Positions 60,715 through 64,000 of a stretch of 64,000 nucleotides of DNA are shown one piece after another. Origin of the DNA: Typha latifolia. Its lineage: Eukaryota > Streptophyta > Magnoliopsida > Poales > Typhaceae. The stretch covers positions 11,620,227 through 11,684,226 of the forward strand of contig CM034107.1 of the NCBI GenBank assembly GCA_019914945.1. Reading direction: 5' to 3'. Under the pieces are notes generated by a model. That model ran no database searches. It was not told the DNA's origin and saw only the letters and a list, made by a program, of their open reading frames with translations. The translations under genes were made by a program, and so were the position numbers. The stretch's first letter is position 1; every line of letters begins with the position of its first letter.

Positions 60715-63700
60715 TGGTGGGATGCCTTCAGATCTGAACTATATACTTACTTTTTAGACAGAAATAATTTTTCCTTTCCTCCTTTGCTTTGGTAGAGATA
60801 TTGATTGAAGATGCTAGCAAAGTTTGGGAACGGATTGGATTAGATTAGATGAAGAGAGAGAGAGAGGGAGAGAGAAGATGCTACTTAATTTTGGGAAGCT
60901 TTCCTTGCGTCTTAATCGTATTTGATGCGGCACTCGGCAGTTAACGAAAGTCACTGGTGACAGGGATGATGATTCTCTCTCTTTTCTTCGTCTTTTTCAT
61001 ATATATATATATATATATATTTTTTTTTTTTTTGGTCTTTTCCTCGGCAAAAAGTTGCAACGATGGAAAGAGGGGAAAAATGCCAGCCATATAAAAGTAG
61101 AAACCCCATGCTTAGCTTACGTATCTACTCTCTGCTTAATTCGTATCACTTCAGATATTTTTATACTCTGCTGAAAATGTTTTCCTACTTTCTTCGCTTG
61201 AGCCTTTCTTCGGTAGTCGTGTCAAAATCTGTTGCCACAAAGATAAATGCCTGGTAGCCACTCGCTACGGTCATAATTTCGGGCTCTGATTTATTTGGTT
61301 TAACCCCTGTTGATCATTGGGTCCGACTAGTTTAGGTCTGGCCGGGTTTGACTGGTTTTAATTAGGCTAAATTTAACATGAATCCGAGATGGCAATGAGT
61401 GGCACGTGCTAAGTCTTTGTCCGTTCAGCTCGACCCAAGTTGAGTGATTAGTCTGATTGTGAACAAATACTTAAGTCTTGTCCGCTTGAAAGCCTAACTC
61501 TAAATTTGGCCCAGTTGAGCTCAGTTACCATCTCTACAAGTCACCCAAAGTTCCCAACAAGATCTAAATTGTGCCCAATAACCTAGAGTTGGCTGGGATA
61601 CCAATTCTAGCAACTCGCTTATCATATTTCTCTCTTTTTTTTTTCTCTCACTTATTTGTTTTCCATCTGTTCATGCTAAATTAAGAGTGAAACTTTTTGA
61701 CACAAGTAAAAACTCTAAACAAATTTATATTTCATTAATCAGGTTTAAATCACATATAAGTACTCATTTAGTCCGATTATTTAAATGGCTTGTATTTGTG
61801 ACTCGCCAGTTGGGTCATAACATGATAACCCTACTATGACATGAGTAATTTATGTACAATCAAATAACTCATTTAGAACACAAAAACAAAAAAAGTTTAT
61901 AATATGAGTAAACTAATTTATAATCTGAATAAATTCCGTATATAATTTAGATAAATTTGCTTATAAACTGAATAAGCAATATAAGACTTGTATTACCAGA
62001 TAATCGATTTCTGATCGGTGTAATTCGTTTATTAACTCTGTGTAACCCATTTGAGCACTTTAAAAAAAACTGCATTTGAGCACGCTGGAAAGTACTAGAC
62101 TAGAGTGGCTGCGCAACAGTAAGGTAGAATTGGGTTTCTTCCTCCTCTGTAACTTTCTGTATGGGAAATTGGGAATGGAGGAGAGAGACAAATAACCTGG
62201 CTCAACCTAAGCCCGTTGTATAGTTGGGCTTGAGTAGGGCCTTGGGCTAAGTGGTTACTTCTGGACTGACCGTAGTAAGAGAAGATCATGACGTAATAAA
62301 ATCGCTCAAGTATGTGTTGGGGCCCTCTTCTCAGTGTTGGCCCTAGTAAAGACCTACCCTGTGGCCCCCTCCCCTGATGGGCCTGCCTATCTGTGACACT
62401 ATATAGGAAGCTCGCTCGCTCGCTCGCTCGCTCTAATTGACCTTTGTGGCTTATGAACAATTAGAGCTCGTTGTAAATGTAATTTCCATTTTATGCGTTC
62501 AGACAAATAATCTTATCTATTCGTCCCTCTAATTATCAGATCGACATCCCTACCCCCCCACCACCACCATCACTTTCCCTTTCGCTTTCCTCCCAATAAT
62601 TGTGTATCAAATTGAATGTACATTGTATCCTCGCCTACCCGAGGATGACACTCCGCCTAAGTTAAAATTAATCACATCGGCAGTGGCGTGCATGCGAATA
62701 AGGTGTGTTGTTTTGATTCTTAACCCACTGTTTAGCGAAGCCACATTGCATTTGCCTGACCTAAGGTCCGAGTCGATGCGTCGTCAAATGTAAATGGAGA
62801 GAGCTGTGTTAATTTGTTCCTTCTACTGTCGTCTCGAACTTTGCGATGTGGGCCATCCGAAGATAGGGATAGGGATAGGGATAGGGAAGTGTGGCTAACC
62901 CGATTCCAGATACAACCTTCCCCAAATCGCACACACACTTTCTTTCTCTCTCTCTCTCCAACCCCAGAATTGGACGAGAGAAAGCACAGGCAAAGGCAAG
63001 GTGAAGGTACCCATCATCATCCAAGCGGCCTGCAAAAGGTGTGAGGAAATCGTGCACCTTGCTCTGCGTCACGCCAAACCAATTTTGAGTCACCGCATAC
63101 TCCGATGCTTCCATTAAAATCCTCCCTACACTACTCAGTTAATTCCGGAAAACATTATTTCTATCCTCAAGGCCAAACCAAACCCTCAAAGTTAAATACA
63201 TAATATAGTAATTAATTAGTGATGCAGAAAGCAGAGAGCAAAGATATACTTTTGAGACAGAGATGTAAGGAATAGCTTCGGATTTGAAAGAAGGAAACTA
63301 ATTTATATTATGTGGCACATACAACTGATTGGAGTCCAGAGTCCAGAGTCCAGAGTATTGCACCTCCTCGTCCTCGTGCCTTCCTCCATCCTGACAGCGA
63401 ATGGAAGCAATAATTTCTAATTCATCCGCCCATCCAATCCATTCATCCCGAGTTCCAATGCAGAATATATCTATCTCTTCTCACTTCTCAGGCCACTTAG
63501 AAATACGAATAAACAACACATGACACCACCTTTCTAATTAATAATTACCACCAGCAACCGGCCTAAATCCATAAACAGAATAATTCTAATACGGTTATGG
63601 GTTACGTCGGTTTGTTTCCTTCCTTATTCTTTTGATCGTCCAAGACTCACCTCATCTCACTTCCTATTAACATCTAACCCTTATCACCACCCACCATAAA

Positions 63701-63866
63701 TCTTTCCCAACTCATCTGCTCTTCCTCCCCACCCTCTCAAGACTTTCATCCCATCCATATATCCATCCACAAACTTCTTGCTTCTCCTGCTAGCTCTTCC
63801 TTCTTCTCCCCTTACCCCGCTCCCTATTCTTTGATCTTCAATATATAAATCTAGATCTGTTTGGTT
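60715..63866. other. Intergenic DNA with repeat fragments
   Basis: The left edge is the arogenate dehydratase promoter with GA and TA runs near 60850-60875 and 60998-61020. At about 61384-61537 a segment starts CGAGATGGCAATGAG and ends GTTACCATCTCTAC, weak inverted termini of a MITE. 61690-62060 contains repetitive GGGTCATAACATGATAACCC-type sequence. A GCTC tetramer repeat lies at 62411-62433 and a GGGATA hexamer repeat at about 62863-62887. No gene was identified; a plus-strand promoter rich in CCTCC/CATCC lies at the right end. Confidence 0.5.
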
Positions 63867-64000
63867 ATGCGAGCTATCCGTGGAGGGAAGTCGGACGCTT
63901 CCCCTTTCGGCTTCCCTCGTTCCAGATTCTTCCGCTACCGCCGCTTGAGGTAGCCAAGATCGATCGATCGATCGATCAGGAATCAGGCGTCCATGGCACC
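63841..64000 (+). promoter_or_regulatory. Probable 5' end of a plus-strand gene with a small upstream ORF
   Basis: A TATA-like ATATATAAAT at 63841-63850 follows a pyrimidine-rich stretch. ATG at 63867 opens a 28-codon frame, MRAIRGGKSDASPFGFPRS then RFFRYRRLR, ending in TAG at 63951-63953. A (GATC)n run and a second ATG (CCATGGCACC, 63993) follow at the window edge in good Kozak context. The short frame could be an upstream ORF of that gene. If the TATA box is real, however, its ATG lies very close to, or before, the transcription start. The main product cannot be told. Confidence 0.35.

Noticed and set aside
61384..61537. Complete MITE
   Set aside because: Termini pair only weakly and the eight flanking bases do not match, so it is mentioned only as a repeat fragment.
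62809..63114. 101-codon minus-strand ORF (MEASEYAVTQNWFGVTQ...)
   Set aside because: Contains a GGGATA hexamer repeat read as PYPYPYPY and shows no recognised family or supported splice partners; the first part could be an exon, but evidence is too thin.

Overview
This is nuclear DNA of a flowering plant. Genes are split by GT-AG introns, spaced 1-9 kb apart, and separated by AT-rich DNA full of microsatellites, MITE-like pieces and retrotransposons. The protein set (CTR1, an HSFA3-like factor, a phytosulfokine precursor, arogenate dehydratase, an AGCVIII kinase) occurs only in land plants. The non-grass codon style and my impression of the proteins suggest a non-grass monocot such as a palm, but that is an inference.

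Layout. 1-2,250: end of a MITE-like repeat and AT-rich DNA. 2,270-6,776 (+): KIPK/D6PK-type AGC kinase with a long 5' leader. 7,695-12,730 (-): organelle-type neutral/alkaline invertase with six coding exons. 13,773-22,541: an LTR-like unit of about 3.0 kb flanked by a 5-bp duplication (TTTTA), split by a 5.77-kb decayed Ty3/gypsy chromovirus on the minus strand. 23,821-26,864 (+): membrane-anchored RING-H2 (ATL-type) E3 ligase. 28,099-29,985 (-): cytosolic class I fructose-bisphosphate aldolase. 31,858-32,802 (-): DUF868 protein. 35,641-37,700: exon-like fragments on the minus strand, interrupted by a 5'-truncated LINE with a 14-bp target duplication. 38,238-39,722 (-): lectin/PAN-domain membrane protein without a kinase. 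42,333-51,188 (+): 15-exon CTR1-type Raf-like kinase. 52,008-54,438 (+): HSFA3-like heat stress factor. 57,466-57,940 (-): three-exon phytosulfokine precursor. 59,470-60,714 (-): intronless arogenate dehydratase. The last 130 bp look like the 5' end of a further plus-strand gene.

The genes are not an operon or an obvious cluster. They are ordinary single plant genes: signalling (AGC kinase, CTR1, phytosulfokine, PAN protein, RING ligase), stress transcription (HSFA3) and primary metabolism (invertase, aldolase, arogenate dehydratase). All exon boundaries were read by eye from frame continuity and GT-AG signals, and each multi-exon gene listed with a full exon set keeps an open frame across its junctions. 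The least ordinary items are a tandem array of stem-loop units inside the outer LTR-like element, the small split phytosulfokine gene, and the LINE lying in an exon-like stretch.
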